A stretch of 7,471 nucleotides of DNA from Porticoccaceae bacterium (GTDB lineage Bacteria > Pseudomonadota > Gammaproteobacteria > Pseudomonadales > Porticoccaceae): contig JAHRWI010000260.1 of assembly GCA_019090225.1 (NCBI GenBank), positions 1 through 7,471 on the forward strand, read 5' to 3'. The notes under the pieces are model-generated. The model was given only the letters and a program-made list of their open reading frames with translations, was not told where the DNA came from and made no database searches. The translations under genes were made by a program, and so were the position numbers. Position 1 is the stretch's first letter. Each line of letters opens with the position of its first letter. This document shows positions 1 to 6,728 of the stretch, one piece after another.

Positions 1-32
1 TCTCATTGAGTGGTATGTGGAGGAATAGCCAA

Positions 33-317
33 ATGGAAAACGAAACATTGTTAAAACATATTGAGCAAGCTCGTGCAGAGTTACTTGCCGTTCAGAATTT
101 GAGCCCTGAGGACAGGGAGCTGGTGGGCCGCTTAATGAGCGATGTGATCGGTCACGTGACTGAAAATGAATCGACTATGGACGAAGGCCACAAGCACGTC
201 AGGAAAAACCTGTCTGATCAGATCAAGCAGCAGGTAACGCGCCTGGAAGCTGAGCACCCGAAACTGGCAAGCTTGTTGGATCGTGTCACCAATATGATGT
301 CTAGTTTGGGTATCTAG
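33..317 (+). CDS. DUF4404 family protein
   Basis: This small soluble protein of 94 residues matches the DUF4404 family, whose function is unknown. It is charged and almost entirely helical in character. The N-terminal helix (about residues 5-20) is followed by an acidic segment around SPEDRELVGRLM (24-35). The recognisable C-terminal signature is LEAEHPKLASLLDRV (71-85), ending in SLGI. There is no signal peptide, membrane helix or cysteine, so it is probably cytoplasmic. The ATG at 33 is chosen because GGAGGA at 19-24 sits 8 bases upstream; the same frame is open back to a TTG at 6, but that start would lie upstream of the Shine-Dalgarno. The next gene begins 44 bp downstream on the same strand, so co-transcription is likely. 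Family assignment is confident; I infer no function. Confidence 0.85.
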   Translation: MENETLLKHIEQARAELLAVQNLSPEDRELVGRLMSDVIGHVTENESTMDEGHKHVRKNLSDQIKQQVTRLEAEHPKLASLLDRVTNMMSSLGI

Positions 318-361
318 CGCCTTGAGTCGTGACTAGCCAGGCTCATCAGAGCTACTGAGCT

Positions 362-1255
362 ATGAGGGCGTCAACAAGTTTCCGATTAATGGATGGTCGA
401 TTAAGATCGGGATTAATTATCGCGCTGATAATGCTGGGTGGTTGTGGTCAAACCCCCGTAGCCCCTCAGGCCAACAACGTTGCCTGGCACTGTGAAGAGG
501 TGAAGGGTTCACGTGAACCTCGGTGTGAGCAAAGGCAGTTGGTCAATGGGCGTCCTGCTACCAAGGTCGGTGATGTGGATGCCGAGGCCGAAAAAAAACA
601 AATTAGCATTAAGAGTCCAGTGAGCCGGAAACCTCGCGAAATTATCCTCATTGGTGAGCATCGACCCAGATCCTGGAGAGAGCAATTGCCAGGACTCAGC
701 GTGGATAAATCAGGTGAAACTGTCCCTCCCGAGCCAAGGGCTTATCGGGATGGCCCGGCACCGGTACCTGAGGTCGCCTTTACGGAGGATAAGGGTGAGG
801 ATGGCCTCGATACCGATACCGATACCGATACCGATACCGATACCGATACCGATACCGACCCCGCCACCGAAACAAAGCAAAGCGATATTCTGGTCGATAA
901 TGAAAATATGACCGCTGCCTCGGTTGTTGCGAGCAGTGAGCCATTTGTGAAAGCTAATCCCGGCAATACCGTTATCCAAAACTCGGTAAGCGTAAGCGCT
1001 GAGGTACAAACGAAGAAGGCCGTCACCGTGCAATTAGGTGCGTTTAATAGTGAGAAGGCAGCCGAGCAGTTTATACGGGCTAATCACTTTGCCCATTTGA
1101 CTATCGAAAGGCAGGTTCTGAAGAAGGCTGACCAGTCATGGTATATTTTGACCTTTGGCGATTTTGCGGATAAGCAAAGCGCTGGTAAAGCCTGGTTAGC
1201 GGCGGCGGAAAATGCTGACGAGATCGAGGTATGGATTCGGCCTGTTCGGCGTTGA
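362..1255 (+). CDS. SPOR-domain lipoprotein
   Basis: This is a predicted lipoprotein of 297 residues with a C-terminal SPOR domain, the fold that binds denuded septal peptidoglycan strands. The N-terminus has arginines, a hydrophobic stretch (about 18-25) and a lipobox LGGC with Cys28. Gly at +2 is compatible with outer-membrane sorting. Residues about 40-220 form a low-complexity, proline- and acid-rich linker that includes (Asp-Thr)8 at 150-165. The SPOR domain spans about 221-297: VTVQLGAF, then WYILTFGDF around 260-268, ending in EVWIRPVRR. The WYIL element and the terminal residues recall the DamX type. The start is uncertain: neither the ATG at 362 nor the in-frame ATG at 389 has a good Shine-Dalgarno, and 389 would give a more typical short signal peptide. 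By family it should sit in the periplasm near division sites; that role is inferred. A DamX orthologue is unlikely, since DamX is a bitopic inner-membrane protein. Confidence 0.85.
   Translation: MRASTSFRLMDGRLRSGLIIALIMLGGCGQTPVAPQANNVAWHCEEVKGSREPRCEQRQLVNGRPATKVGDVDAEAEKKQISIKSPVSRKPREIILIGEHRPRSWREQLPGLSVDKSGETVPPEPRAYRDGPAPVPEVAFTEDKGEDGLDTDTDTDTDTDTDTDTDPATETKQSDILVDNENMTAASVVASSEPFVKANPGNTVIQNSVSVSAEVQTKKAVTVQLGAFNSEKAAEQFIRANHFAHLTIERQVLKKADQSWYILTFGDFADKQSAGKAWLAAAENADEIEVWIRPVRR
809..856 (+). repeat. Hexamer tandem repeat (GATACC)x8
   Basis: Eight perfect, uninterrupted GATACC units lie here, followed by a degenerate GACCCC unit. The unit is in frame with the SPOR lipoprotein and encodes (Asp-Thr)8, residues 150-165. 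Because the unit is 6 bp, gain or loss of copies would change linker length by two residues per unit without shifting the frame. The near absence of synonymous variation between copies suggests recent expansion by slippage. Confidence 0.97.
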
Positions 1256-1287
1256 ATATCTGTAACTCTAGCTCAGGATTGAATTTA

Positions 1288-1311
1288 TGTTTAAGTGCGT
1301 GCTCTTAAACA
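1288..1311. terminator. Inverted repeat between convergent genes
   Basis: TGTTTAAG at 1288-1295 and CTTAAACA at 1304-1311 form a perfect 8-bp stem with an 8-base loop. The repeat lies between the convergent SPOR gene (ends 1255) and GIDE gene (ends 1377), where a bidirectional terminator would be expected. The stem is AT-rich and neither side carries a proper T-tract, so intrinsic termination here is only a possibility. Confidence 0.35.
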
Positions 1312-1348
1312 GGTTGTGTCTAAATCAGCCTTCTAGATAAAAGACCCT

Positions 1349-1380
1349 GGTGCTAACTCTGGTACTAACTGCGGTATTAA
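1349..1380. repeat. Degenerate 12-bp tandem repeat
   Basis: GGTGCTAACTCT (1349-1360) and GGTACTAACTGC (1361-1372) are tandem copies, followed by a partial third copy GGTATTAA (1373-1380). The third copy overlaps the stop codon of the minus-strand GIDE gene. The copies are imperfect, and no function is evident. Confidence 0.5.
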
Positions 1381-2354
1381 AAGCCTCGAGCGCTCAAATA
1401 CCAGGTGGTGGCAGATCCGATAGCGAGAAAACCAATACCGAAAGCGAAGGCTTTTAGACGGTAGCGTCTACTTAGGGAAGTTTGTTCCTCACTGCCAATC
1501 AAAAACGGCAAACCGGTTTCCGCTGGTTTGCCAATCTCGTGTTCGGGTGCTCGTGCGGCGTTTGTGTTCTGCTGTTTAAGTGCGGCTTGTTTGGCAGCTG
1601 TTTCGACGACTTGCCATTCCGCGATGTCTAATTTGCTATCTCCGTTTTGATCGTATTGATCCAGTAGTTTGGAAAAATCCTGTTTCCATGAGCGCAAAAT
1701 ATTGCCGGCTATTTTTTCCACAGACAGGGTCCGTTGCCCGCTGGCATCGGATTCAAAATGACCGAGCACGTACAATGGGTCTGAATCTTTGATTAGATGC
1801 TCAGTATAGCGATAGCGCCCACCAAAGCTCATGTCGGTAGATAAAATGTTTAATAAATTACGGCTTGTGGTTTTACTTGTGCCGGAAAGTTTGTCCTGGG
1901 GGGCGGATAAAGGTCGTCGGTGCCGACCCCGCCACCGGCGCTTATGTTGGCTTGTGAGATCCGCACCCTCGGGCATAACCAGACACAGACCGGAGTTGTC
2001 ATCGATATAAAAGGGTTTGTCACTGACGCCAGATTCAATGGTCACCCAGGAGCTAGATTTTCCTGAGCGTTGATACTTTTCAATGGAATACTTCCACCAC
2101 AAGCAAGGGCTACTAGTCAGCGGCCCTACTAATAAGTCCTTGTGAACTTTCGCCACACCGATTAATTCTGTGAAACCCTGACTTGCAGAGCGAACCAGGG
2201 AGGTAGGCATATCCTCTATTAAACGGGCTTTTTTAAAGCTCCGAAAAGTCAGGTAAAGGCAATAGAGGGTCGCCAGCAGGAGCACCGCTCCCCAAAACAA
2301 GTATTTGATAAGAGGCTCGGCGGCAATACATTCGCGACAGAAAAAACTATCCAC
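1377..2354 (-). CDS. GIDE-domain membrane protein with EF-hand, no RING
   Basis: This 325-residue protein is predicted to have two membrane helices (about 17-37 and 301-321). Between them lies a GIDE/BAM-type domain, about residues 40-215, beginning RLIEDMPTSLVRSASQGFTELIG, with LVGPLTSSPCLWWKYSIEK at 75-93 and a DNSGLCLVMPEGA stretch at 119-131. This is the domain between the two helices of eukaryotic MUL1. Unlike MUL1 there is no RING: only four residues follow helix 2. Residues 235-246 (DQNGDSKLDIAE) are a canonical EF-hand loop, with Asp1, Asn3, Asp5, Asp9 and Glu12 in place. A basic His/Arg-rich loop lies at 137-147. Basic residues after helix 1 (38-44) and before helix 2 put the domain in the cytoplasm. 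The start is GTG immediately after an in-frame TAA, with no visible Shine-Dalgarno. It follows lemA by 68 bp, a common pairing, so the two probably act together. The biochemical role is unknown. Confidence 0.8.
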   Translation of the reverse strand: MDSFFCRECIAAEPLIKYLFWGAVLLLATLYCLYLTFRSFKKARLIEDMPTSLVRSASQGFTELIGVAKVHKDLLVGPLTSSPCLWWKYSIEKYQRSGKSSSWVTIESGVSDKPFYIDDNSGLCLVMPEGADLTSQHKRRWRGRHRRPLSAPQDKLSGTSKTTSRNLLNILSTDMSFGGRYRYTEHLIKDSDPLYVLGHFESDASGQRTLSVEKIAGNILRSWKQDFSKLLDQYDQNGDSKLDIAEWQVVETAAKQAALKQQNTNAARAPEHEIGKPAETGLPFLIGSEEQTSLSRRYRLKAFAFGIGFLAIGSATTWYLSARGF

Positions 2355-2422
2355 TTAGCAATCAATAAGGTGAGAGTGAATGAGGGGTGGGGTAATCGAC
2401 TGTGGACAGATGGATTTAGACC

Positions 2423-2998
2423 TTACGAGCCAAACAGGGCTTTTACATCGACATCACTAATTTCAGTCTCAGAAAACTCCAGCAGCTCGTGGGCCTTGAA
2501 ATTGAACCGATTAGCAATAATGACATCCGGGAATTGCTCAATACGGGTGTTATTAATATTGACGGCGTCATTGTACAGCTCGCGTCGGTCAGCAATGCCG
2601 TTTTCCAGATCCGTGATGCGGGCCTGCAAATGTTGAAAGGATTCATTGGCTTTTAAGTCGGGATAGCTTTCAGCGAGAGCGAAGAGCTTGCCGAGACCAC
2701 TTCGCAATTGTGTTTCAGCCGCGCCCAGGGCATTGATGTCCTGATTGTCACTGGCGCTGGCTACAGAGTTACGTGCGCTGATGACTTTTTCCAGTGTGTC
2801 CTGTTCGAAGGACATATATTGTTTGCAAGTTTCGACGAGTTTGGGCAGTTCATCGTGGCGTTGTTTTAGCAGTACATCGATATTCGCCCAGGCTTTGGCA
2901 ACCCGGTGCTTAATGGCCACCAGATTGTTGTAAAGCATTACCAGATAACCGGCAATTAACACTGCGAGACCAAGCAGAATAAACATCGTGATCGTCAA
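2423..2998 (-). CDS. lemA: LemA family protein
   Basis: This is a LemA family protein of 191 residues, the usual length. One N-terminal membrane helix (about 5-23) is followed by basic residues (K30, H31, R32, K35), which predicts the helical remainder to be cytoplasmic. Family hallmarks are W37-ANID, QRHDELPKLVE (46-56), YPDLKANE (112-119) and the R138-R-E-L-YNDAVN run through N149-N-T to FP at 156-157. LemA domains form long helical bundles; their cellular role is unsettled and does not involve the two-component kinase that once shared the name. The start is TTG at 2998: AAAGGAG lies 7 bases upstream, whereas the in-frame ATG at 2986 would be 19 bases from it. The gene heads a probable two-gene operon with the GIDE protein 68 bp downstream, and has its own putative promoter. 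Confidence 0.95.
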   Translation of the reverse strand: MTITMFILLGLAVLIAGYLVMLYNNLVAIKHRVAKAWANIDVLLKQRHDELPKLVETCKQYMSFEQDTLEKVISARNSVASASDNQDINALGAAETQLRSGLGKLFALAESYPDLKANESFQHLQARITDLENGIADRRELYNDAVNINNTRIEQFPDVIIANRFNFKAHELLEFSETEISDVDVKALFGS

Positions 2999-3005
2999 AG
3001 AAATA

Positions 3006-3012
3006 CTCCTTT
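3006..3012 (-). promoter_or_regulatory. lemA ribosome binding site
   Basis: Read on the minus strand this is AAAGGAG, a strong Shine-Dalgarno 7 bases before the TTG at 2998. It decides the lemA start in favour of TTG over the ATG 12 bases further in. Confidence 0.8.
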
Positions 3013-3029
3013 ATTAACTTCGGTTATCG

Positions 3030-3058
3030 AGGATAGGAGGTTTAGTGCCTGGGGACAA
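3030..3058 (-). promoter_or_regulatory. Putative sigma70 promoter of lemA operon
   Basis: On the minus strand TTGTCC (3058-3053) and TATCCT (3035-3030) are separated by exactly 17 bp. Each matches the -35 or -10 consensus at 4 of 6 positions. The -10 box lies about 30 bp upstream of the lemA TTG, leaving room for the ribosome binding site at 3006-3012. The imperfect boxes would suit a promoter that needs activation, and paired direct repeats lie directly upstream. This is assigned by eye only. Confidence 0.4.
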
Positions 3059-3060
3059 GC

Positions 3061-3096
3061 CGGGTTTTCTCTGCAAGGGGGCGGGTTTTCCCTGCA
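3061..3096. repeat. Paired 15-bp direct repeat, possible operator
   Basis: CGGGTTTTCTCTGCA (3061-3075) and CGGGTTTTCCCTGCA (3082-3096) match at 14 of 15 positions and start 21 bp apart, two turns of B-DNA. The second copy also contains the small palindrome GGGTTTTCCC. They begin 2 bp upstream of the putative -35 box of lemA, where a transcription activator would bind. The repeats are directly visible; the regulator and the function are inferred. Confidence 0.6.
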
Positions 3097-3150
3097 GGAA
3101 GAGGATCCAGAGGGGAAAGCTCGGACCTTTTATAAGGCAGTATCGCTTGT

Positions 3151-3168
3151 GGCTATTCGGGGCTATTC
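3151..3168. repeat. 8-bp direct repeat, 10-bp period
   Basis: GGCTATTC occurs at 3151-3158 and again at 3161-3168, separated by GG. The repeat lies between the end of ettA (3192) and the lemA promoter region. A spacing of one helical turn resembles half-sites of OmpR-type regulators, but a chance repeat of this size is quite possible. Confidence 0.45.
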
Positions 3169-3191
3169 CAGAGTTTATTTACGTTATCAGT

Positions 3192-4856
3192 TTAGTGTTT
3201 CAGCGGTTTATATTTCATTCGGTGTGGCTGAGCATTTTGCCCCTGCCGAGCAATAAAATCATCGTGATAATCGCTGAAGTTACCTTCCATAAAGGTGGTC
3301 TCGCTGTTGCCTTCAAAGGCTAAAATATGAGTGGCAACTCTATCTAGAAACCAGCGGTCGTGGGAGATGACCAATACGCAACCGGGGAAGGCCAGGATGG
3401 CGTCTTCCAGGGCGCGGAGGGTTTCCACATCGAGATCGTTAGACGGCTCATCAAGCAATAATAGATTGGCACCTTGTTTTAAGGTGTTTGCCAGATGCAG
3501 TCGGCCGCGCTCACCACCGGATAAATCACCGACGCGCTTTTGCTGGTCCGATCCTTTGAAGTTAAAACGACCCACGTAGGAGCGGGAATTAACTTCATAA
3601 TCGCCAATGTTGAGCAGGTCGTGACCTTCAGAAATGGCCTCCCACACGGTTTGGTCATCTTTAAGATTCTCACGGCTCTGCTCGACAAAGGCCAGCTTGA
3701 CGGTTTCTCCCAGTGTGACGGTGCCGCTGTCAGGCTGTTCCGTACCGGCAATCATTCGGAACAGTGTCGACTTACCCGCACCGTTGCCGCCGACGATCCC
3801 GACAATGGCACCTTTTGGGATGCTTAGCGATAAGTCATCGATCAAGAGGTGGTCGCCAAAACCTTTGCTGACATGATCAAGCTCTATGACTTTGTCGCCA
3901 AGGCGCGGTCCTGGTGGAATATAAATTTCATTGGTCTCGTTACGGGTTTGAAATTCCTTGCTGCTCATTTCATCAAAGCGCTGTAAGCGAGCTTTGTTTT
4001 TGGCTTGCCGGGCTTTGGGGTTTTTACGCACCCACTCCAGTTCTTCTTTTATAGCTTTCTGGTGGGCAAGTTCTGTTTTTTGTTCTCGCTCCAGGCGTTC
4101 TTCTTTGGTTTCCAGCCAGGTGGTGTAATTGCCTTCGTAAGGAATGCCATGGCCTCTGTCTAATTCCAGAATCCAACCAGCGACGTTATCGAGGAAGTAG
4201 CGATCATGGGTCACCGCGACGACGGTACCGTCAAAGTCATGGAGGAATTGCTCAAGCCAGTAAACCGATTCTGCGTCAAGATGGTTAGTGGGTTCATCCA
4301 GCAGGATCATGTCGGGACGGGACAGCAAGAGCCGACATAAAGCTACGCGCCGTCGTTCGCCACCGGACAGGTTTTCGATGCTGGCATCCCAGGGCGGCAG
4401 GCGCAGGGCATCGGCCGCGACGTCGAGTTTATGATCGAGATTGTGGGCATCCCAGGTTTGAATAATATCTTCGAGTTGGCCCTGGCGTTTGGCCAGCGCA
4501 TCGAAGTCAGCATCGGCTTCGCCATAAGCGGCAAAGACGGCATCGAGATCTTTGAGCGCGTCAATCGCTTCTCGAACACCATCTTCGACATTACCCCTCA
4601 CATCTTTTTCTGGGTCGAGCTGGGGTTCCTGGGGCAGGTAGCCGACTTTGATGCCAGGCATGGGTCGCGCTTCACCGACGATGTCTGTGTCCAGACCCGC
4701 CATAATTTTTAATAAGGTCGACTTGCCGGAACCGTTAAGGCCGAGTACGCCGATTTTCGCGCCGGGGAAAAAGGACAGGGAAATATCTTTGAGAATTTCG
4801 CGCTTCGGCGGGACGATTTTGCCGACGCGGTTCATGGTGTAAACGTATTGGGCCAT
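3192..4856 (-). CDS. ettA: Energy-dependent translational throttle EttA
   Basis: EttA is a cytoplasmic ABC-F ATPase that binds the ribosomal E site and gates the first steps of elongation according to ATP/ADP level. The 554-residue protein is nearly collinear with E. coli EttA. ATPase domain 1 has Walker A GLNGSGKST (39-47), signature LSGGE (163-167) and Walker B with D187 and catalytic E188. The P-site tRNA-interaction linker is a charged helical region at about 242-322. ATPase domain 2 has Walker A GGNGAGKST (356-364), signature LSGGE (445-449), and D469 with E470. Both glutamates fall at the E. coli positions. In Walker A of domain 2 the residue at 357 is Gly rather than the more usual Pro. 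The start is the ATG at 4856, which gives the conserved MAQYVYTM N-terminus; a TTG at 4877 would add seven residues not found in the family. No strong Shine-Dalgarno is visible. Confidence 0.97.
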   Translation of the reverse strand: MAQYVYTMNRVGKIVPPKREILKDISLSFFPGAKIGVLGLNGSGKSTLLKIMAGLDTDIVGEARPMPGIKVGYLPQEPQLDPEKDVRGNVEDGVREAIDALKDLDAVFAAYGEADADFDALAKRQGQLEDIIQTWDAHNLDHKLDVAADALRLPPWDASIENLSGGERRRVALCRLLLSRPDMILLDEPTNHLDAESVYWLEQFLHDFDGTVVAVTHDRYFLDNVAGWILELDRGHGIPYEGNYTTWLETKEERLEREQKTELAHQKAIKEELEWVRKNPKARQAKNKARLQRFDEMSSKEFQTRNETNEIYIPPGPRLGDKVIELDHVSKGFGDHLLIDDLSLSIPKGAIVGIVGGNGAGKSTLFRMIAGTEQPDSGTVTLGETVKLAFVEQSRENLKDDQTVWEAISEGHDLLNIGDYEVNSRSYVGRFNFKGSDQQKRVGDLSGGERGRLHLANTLKQGANLLLLDEPSNDLDVETLRALEDAILAFPGCVLVISHDRWFLDRVATHILAFEGNSETTFMEGNFSDYHDDFIARQGQNAQPHRMKYKPLKH

Positions 4857-4887
4857 AGTGGTATTTGCTACTGACAACGAGGTGTGG

Positions 4888-4893
4888 ATTGTA
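4888..4893 (-). promoter_or_regulatory. Possible -10 box of ettA
   Basis: TACAAT on the minus strand, 31 bp before the ettA ATG, matches the -10 consensus at 5 of 6 positions. No convincing -35 hexamer is seen at 16-18 bp. If real, it gives ettA its own promoter independent of the transporter gene upstream. Confidence 0.25.
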
Positions 4894-4917
4894 GCGAAAA
4901 ATGGCTCATACGAAAGT

Positions 4918-4950
4918 CGTTAAGTCGATTTAACGGAATGTTTAAATCGA
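4918..4950. repeat. Overlapping AT-rich inverted repeats before ettA
   Basis: Two perfect inverted repeats share their middle arm. CGTTAA (4918-4923) pairs with TTAACG (4930-4935), and TCGATTTAA (4925-4933) pairs with TTAAATCGA (4942-4950). They cannot form at the same time. They lie in the gap between the transporter stop (4959) and ettA, about 25 bp upstream of the possible -10 box. Neither hairpin is followed by a T-tract on the minus strand, so a terminator is unlikely; an operator or alternative leader structure is possible. Confidence 0.55.
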
Positions 4951-4958
4951 AAAGCCAG

Positions 4959-6728
4959 CTAGCCCAGGGGCCAGATACATAAAATGATAGTGATCGAAAC
5001 GATACCAATCAGCATATTTAATGGCGCGCCGACTTTGACGAAGTCGCTAAAGCGGTAACCACCGGGACCATAAACCATAAGATTGGTCTGGTAGCCTATG
5101 GGCGTAGCGAAGCTGGCTGAGGCGGCCATCATCACCGCAAAAACAAATGGTTCGGCGGGCAATCCCGCCTTGCTACTGATCTCTAGAACGATGGGTAACA
5201 TCAAAATGGCAGCGGCGTTGTTATTGATCAGTTCGGTTAATACTGAAACCGTAAAGTAGGCCAGTATCAGCGCCAGCCAGGCTTTGCCAGTGCTCAGCAA
5301 AATAACTAAATCGGCGATATTGGCTGCAACCCCCGTTTTAGCCAGCGCCGCGCCCAGGGCGAAGGATGCGCCGATGGTAACCAGTACATTCACATCGAGG
5401 CTTTTGTGGGCCTGGTTTAGCGAGCAGCAGCCTGTCGCGAGCATAATGCCAGCACCGAGCAAGGCCGCATTGAGTATGGTGGTGATTTCTGTTGTGGCAG
5501 TGACCACCACGACCAGCAGAATAGCCCAGGCGAGGTAGGCCCGGTGATGTCGCGGCTGCTCCTGTTCCAGATCATTGATGATTAAAAAGTCTTTGTTGTA
5601 GCGTTGGCGGGTGACAAAGGCTGGGCGGGCCTCAAGCAGTAGTGTGTCCCCGGCCCGAAGACGAATAGTGCCCTGGTTGCCTGACACCCGCTCGCCGCTA
5701 CGGGCTACGGCCAGGATAACCGCGCCGTAGCGGTCGCGAAAACGTGAGTCACGGATGGTTTGTCCGACGCAGTCTGAGTGGGGAGAAAGTGCTGCTTCGA
5801 CCAGACGACGTTCTTCTCGGGCCTGGCTGAGCGCGGGTCGTTCGGCTTCAGTGGCGGGGACGATACCCTTGATTCGCAGTAGATCAGATATCGCTTCGGT
5901 GTTGCCTGCGAACACCAAACGGTCACCGCCACACAAGTGTTCTTCGGAAGGTACGGCGGTAATGACACTGTCTTCCCGAATAATTTCGACCAGGTATATT
6001 TTTACCAGTTGTCTTAAGCCAGCCTCTTCGACTGTTTTGCCTACCAGGGGGCCATCGTGGGCGACCGCCACTTCCAGAGTGAATTCTCGAACATCGCCAA
6101 ACAAGCTCTCATCCCTGCGGTCGGGTAAGTATTTTGGGAAAAACACAAGCATAAAGGTCAGCCCTACCAGACAGGCAGGCAGGCCGATCATGCCGATGGC
6201 AAACAGGGGGAACCCAGGCTGCCCGGTGAGTTGCTGATATTGGCTATTGACCACCAGGTTGGTGCTTGTACCGACCAGCGTTAAGGTGCCACCCAGAATC
6301 GCAGCGTAGCTGAGTGGGATCATCAGTTTAGATGAAGATATGCCCAGCTTCCTACCCCAGGCGCTGATGGCCGGGATCAAGGTGGCGACTACAGGTGTGT
6401 TGTTGAGAAAGCCGCTGAGTAGCATCACCGGCGCACATAGCCTTAGCTGTGCCTCTCTTATAGTTTTTGGCTGGCCGAGCAGATGATTGACCAGTAAATC
6501 GACGCCGCCAGTGGCATGTATGCCTGTCGCAACGATAAACATGGCAGCGACAGTGGCCAGCCCGGGATTACTAAATCCGGCCAGGGCTTCGGATGCGGTG
6601 AGCACGCCACTGGCGCTCAACAACGCCATTGCGCCCGCCATGACGATATGTGGGCTGATGCGGGAAAACATCAAGGTCGCAAGGGTGGTGAGCGTTAGTG
6701 CTATGGCAAAATATGCCTGCCAATCCAT
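4959..6728 (-). CDS. SLC13/DASS-type transporter with two RCK_C domains
   Basis: This inner-membrane permease of 589 residues belongs to the ion-transporter superfamily, in the branch that carries two TrkA/RCK_C domains in its central cytoplasmic loop (like E. coli YfbS). The N-terminal membrane half (about 5-200) contains the hairpin motif LNNTP (108-112) and GTSTN (153-157). The RCK_C domains are at about 214-290 and 306-385. The C-terminal half (about 397-587) has the matching hairpin INNNAA (501-506) and ATPIGYQTN (541-549). Members move anions such as sulfate or dicarboxylates, usually with sodium; the substrate cannot be read from sequence, and the RCK_C domains suggest control by a bound small ligand. 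The start is the ATG at 6728, preceded by ACAGGA at 6738-6743 with 9 bases between; a GTG at 6773 would add a poorly hydrophobic extension. ettA begins 102 bp downstream. Confidence 0.9.
   Translation of the reverse strand: MDWQAYFAIALTLTTLATLMFSRISPHIVMAGAMALLSASGVLTASEALAGFSNPGLATVAAMFIVATGIHATGGVDLLVNHLLGQPKTIREAQLRLCAPVMLLSGFLNNTPVVATLIPAISAWGRKLGISSSKLMIPLSYAAILGGTLTLVGTSTNLVVNSQYQQLTGQPGFPLFAIGMIGLPACLVGLTFMLVFFPKYLPDRRDESLFGDVREFTLEVAVAHDGPLVGKTVEEAGLRQLVKIYLVEIIREDSVITAVPSEEHLCGGDRLVFAGNTEAISDLLRIKGIVPATEAERPALSQAREERRLVEAALSPHSDCVGQTIRDSRFRDRYGAVILAVARSGERVSGNQGTIRLRAGDTLLLEARPAFVTRQRYNKDFLIINDLEQEQPRHHRAYLAWAILLVVVVTATTEITTILNAALLGAGIMLATGCCSLNQAHKSLDVNVLVTIGASFALGAALAKTGVAANIADLVILLSTGKAWLALILAYFTVSVLTELINNNAAAILMLPIVLEISSKAGLPAEPFVFAVMMAASASFATPIGYQTNLMVYGPGGYRFSDFVKVGAPLNMLIGIVSITIILCIWPLG

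Noticed and set aside
651..1033. Open frames on both strands encoding Ile-Pro, Ser-Val or Gly-Ile dipeptide runs
   Set aside because: They are other-frame readings of the GATACC array. The frame at 362-1255 has the lipobox and SPOR domain.
1377..2354. E3 ubiquitin ligase function for the GIDE protein
   Set aside because: The label comes from the GIDE domain of MUL1. The RING that provides ligase activity is absent.
3061..3168. CRISPR-like array
   Set aside because: There are only two copies of each of two unrelated short repeats, with no spacers of regular length and no cas genes.
4857..4877. Upstream TTG start for ettA
   Set aside because: It adds seven residues before the conserved MAQYVYTM N-terminus and has no better ribosome binding site.
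5755..6237. A 160-codon open frame on the + strand
   Set aside because: It is antisense to the RCK_C region of the transporter, is rich in Ser/Arg/Pro without motifs, and has no ribosome binding site.
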